Shown: positions 40,322-41,559 of the stretch, piece by piece
How the letters are laid out: each line of letters opens with the position of its first letter
Numbering within the stretch: position 1 is the stretch's first letter
Assembly (NCBI GenBank): GCA_021811525.1
Contig: JAJZOK010000142.1
Coordinates: forward strand, 1-41,559
Direction of reading: 5' to 3'
Length of the DNA stretch: 41,559 bases
Source of the DNA: Thermoplasmata archaeon
Lineage (GTDB): Archaea > Thermoplasmatota > Thermoplasmata > Thermoplasmatales > Thermoplasmataceae
Translations under genes and position numbers: made by a program
Notes under the pieces: model-generated
Seen by the model: the letters and a program-made list of their open reading frames with translations, nothing else
Told to the model about the DNA's origin: nothing
Databases searched by the model: none

Positions 40322-41158
40322 TCACATCATTAGAAATTCTGTTATTTTTGATTCAATCTCACTATTTTCCTTGCTAAACCATATCAGATGACTTTCGGCA
40401 TTTGAGGCCATAAGTTCAGAATTATGAATATTGCTAATCGCGTATTCCGCGTGCAGTGGACTCTTTGACCCATCGAACTTACTGTCTATGACTAGTGTTG
40501 GAGCTGTTATCCTATCCAGGTCTCCGCATCTGTGTTTCAGGTCATTTAAAAAACCTGAGCCTGATCTGGAAATCAGAATGAAGTCAAGTATGGACCTTCT
40601 TTCTGTAGGAGTCAATTGCGAGAGAACAACATCTGGTTTGAGCGTGGACAATCCAGACATAAATTCTCTGAGCATAATATCTGGTGTAATCTTAGAAAAG
40701 GCTCGAATTAGTCCCCAAGTAAATTTTTCAACTAAGGGATTGAATATCAGATAAGATGTGGCTTTGGTCACCTTATCAGGGAAATCGTCTAGCACGATAG
40801 CACTCTGCAAAATCAACTTATTCACACGCAGCGGGTACCTTCCTGCGAATTGAAGTGCGGTTCTGCCTGCGGCCGACACCCCTACCAAAACAACTGAATC
40901 TATTCCTAACTGATTGAGGAATGAATATATGGTGTCGGCGAATTCCTCAGCTGTTTTACCAGATCTGGATGGAGTTTTACCGTATCCCGGTCTAGATGGT
41001 ATGATCAGCCTGTATCCAAGTTTCACAAATAGATTTTCATGGCCAAAGGGAGAATCACAGTTTGTATGACCACCGTTCAAAATTAATGCAACTTTATCGG
41101 ATTTGCCCACAGAACGATATTCTACATATTTTCCTCTGACATTTATTAAGGTTCCCAT
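40322..41158 (-). CDS. Alpha/beta hydrolase
   Basis: A 278-aa cytoplasmic alpha/beta-hydrolase-fold protein. The oxyanion region is LILNGGHTNCDSPFG, and the core pattern RLIIPSRPGYGKTPS is typical of the fold. The nucleophile serine lies in VLVGVSAAGRTAL, where the usual second glycine of GxSxG is alanine. The acid is the aspartate in VIDSKFDGSKSP, and the histidine is in SNAESHLIWF. The substrate cannot be inferred. A TATA-like TTTATATC (41177-41184, minus) lies about 23 bases upstream of the ATG, so the message is probably leaderless. It stands alone. Confidence 0.87.
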   Translation of the reverse strand: MGTLINVRGKYVEYRSVGKSDKVALILNGGHTNCDSPFGHENLFVKLGYRLIIPSRPGYGKTPSRSGKTAEEFADTIYSFLNQLGIDSVVLVGVSAAGRTALQFAGRYPLRVNKLILQSAIVLDDFPDKVTKATSYLIFNPLVEKFTWGLIRAFSKITPDIMLREFMSGLSTLKPDVVLSQLTPTERRSILDFILISRSGSGFLNDLKHRCGDLDRITAPTLVIDSKFDGSKSPLHAEYAISNIHNSELMASNAESHLIWFSKENSEIESKITEFLMM

Positions 41159-41176
41159 TTCATTTCCACATTTACC

Positions 41177-41184
41177 GATATAAA
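41177..41184 (-). promoter_or_regulatory. TATA box of the alpha/beta hydrolase gene
   Basis: TTTATATC on the minus strand, 19-26 bases before the ATG at 41158. Confidence 0.45.
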
Positions 41185-41286
41185 TCTAAAATTCGTATAA
41201 ATTAATATTGTGGGTTTTTGAACAAACCTTCTATACAAATTTCATTGCGACTTTGCAATATTTTATCCAACCCTATTAAATAACGG

Positions 41287-41296
41287 TTTAAATATC
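41287..41296 (+). promoter_or_regulatory. TATA box of the 44-aa protein gene
   Basis: TTTAAATATC stands 19-28 bases before the ATG at 41315, the spacing seen for other leaderless genes in this window. Confidence 0.45.
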
Positions 41297-41314
41297 AATT
41301 GAGTATTATTTCAT

Positions 41315-41449
41315 ATGGCAAAAGAAAAGCCTAAAACTGAAACAGATGAGCAGACAGCCATAAGGAAAGATATAAGGAAGGATTGGGGCCAAATGGAGCC
41401 AAAACTCATTGAGATGGCCCACAAACAAAGAAAAAGAGGGCACCTATAA
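41315..41449 (+). CDS. Small basic hypothetical protein (44 aa)
   Basis: It starts MAKEKPKTETDEQTAIRKDI and ends EMAHKQRKRGHL. It is highly charged (K, R, E), predicted helical, without cysteines or membrane segment. The support is a well-placed TATA box and a clean open frame; no family is recognised. It could bind nucleic acid or a larger partner, but nothing shows this directly. Confidence 0.5.
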   Translation: MAKEKPKTETDEQTAIRKDIRKDWGQMEPKLIEMAHKQRKRGHL

Positions 41450-41535
41450 AGCAGGGATTACATCTCTTAATGGCTGAATATCCAGTTTTCAGCTAAAAGA
41501 GAATTCTTAATACGGATAGTTGTATATACGTATAT

Positions 41536-41559
41536 ATGGTTAAGACTAAAGTAACATTG
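41536..41559 (+). CDS. Possible start of a gene cut by the window end
   Basis: An ATG at 41536 opens the frame MVKTKVTL, which runs off the window. A TATA-like TTCTTAATAC (41504-41513) stands about 27 bases upstream. With only eight codons nothing can be said about the product. Confidence 0.3.

Noticed and set aside
39972..41158. Genomic island integrated at tRNA-Lys(CUU)
   Set aside because: No integrase gene and no repeated copy of the tRNA 3' end was seen in the window; the nearby hydrolase and small protein are not enough.

Overview
The window is a piece of an archaeal chromosome, most likely from the Thermoplasmatales or a close relative. The evidence is archaeal-type translation genes (L44e, L37e, S27e, S4e, L19e, L32e, aIF1, aIF2-alpha, Nop10, Cbf5), both subunits of DNA topoisomerase VI, an archaeal adenylate kinase, a non-phosphorylative Entner-Doudoroff aldolase, and a 5S rRNA gene standing alone with its own promoter, as is usual in Thermoplasma relatives. 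Species cannot be decided from the sequence. Many genes that start a transcript have a TATA-like box about 24-31 bases before the start codon and no room for a Shine-Dalgarno site, so they are probably leaderless. Genes inside operons often have GGTGA or AGGTGA before the start.

Layout. 1-7100: tRNA-Lys(UUU); a two-gene ABC-2 exporter; KDG aldolase; methylthioribose-1-phosphate isomerase coupled to tryptophanyl-tRNA synthetase; an MFS transporter. 7109-9382: the lone 5S rRNA gene (minus), then trehalose-6-phosphate synthase and phosphatase as an overlapping pair. 9377-15444: a nitrilase-family amidase and Top6A/Top6B (minus), then the conserved operon rpl44e-rps27e-aIF2-alpha-nop10-PAC2. 15702-17519: SmAP, rpl37e and purF on the plus strand, with the purF start nested in rpl37e. 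17524-34421: one long minus-strand operon holding the S10/spc ribosomal-protein cluster from L3 to L15, then SecY, a DUF106 (YidC/EMC3-like) insertase, adenylate kinase, cytidylate kinase, Cbf5/TruB and a short Nop5. It brings together ribosome assembly, RNase P, translation initiation, RNA modification and membrane insertion. Two of its genes, rps14 (and outside it nop10 and rpl37e), are very short.

34659-39616 is the most interesting accessory region. A minus-strand operon (winged-helix regulator, small membrane protein, 78-aa unknown, DUF5305-like membrane protein, and a signal peptidase fused to a large polytopic membrane domain) diverges from a plus-strand secreted protein whose N-terminus looks like TasA/camelysin and the archaeal bundling-pilus subunit. 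I read it as a candidate extracellular fibre or biofilm locus with a dedicated signal peptidase and regulator. The 535-base divergent region holds a perfect 8-bp-arm inverted repeat. This interpretation is inference and has not been tested.

39617-41559 holds tRNA-Lys(CUU), an intergenic cluster of GTATTAC repeats, an alpha/beta hydrolase, a 44-aa basic protein, and perhaps the first codons of another gene. I saw no CRISPR array, insertion sequence or complete prophage.
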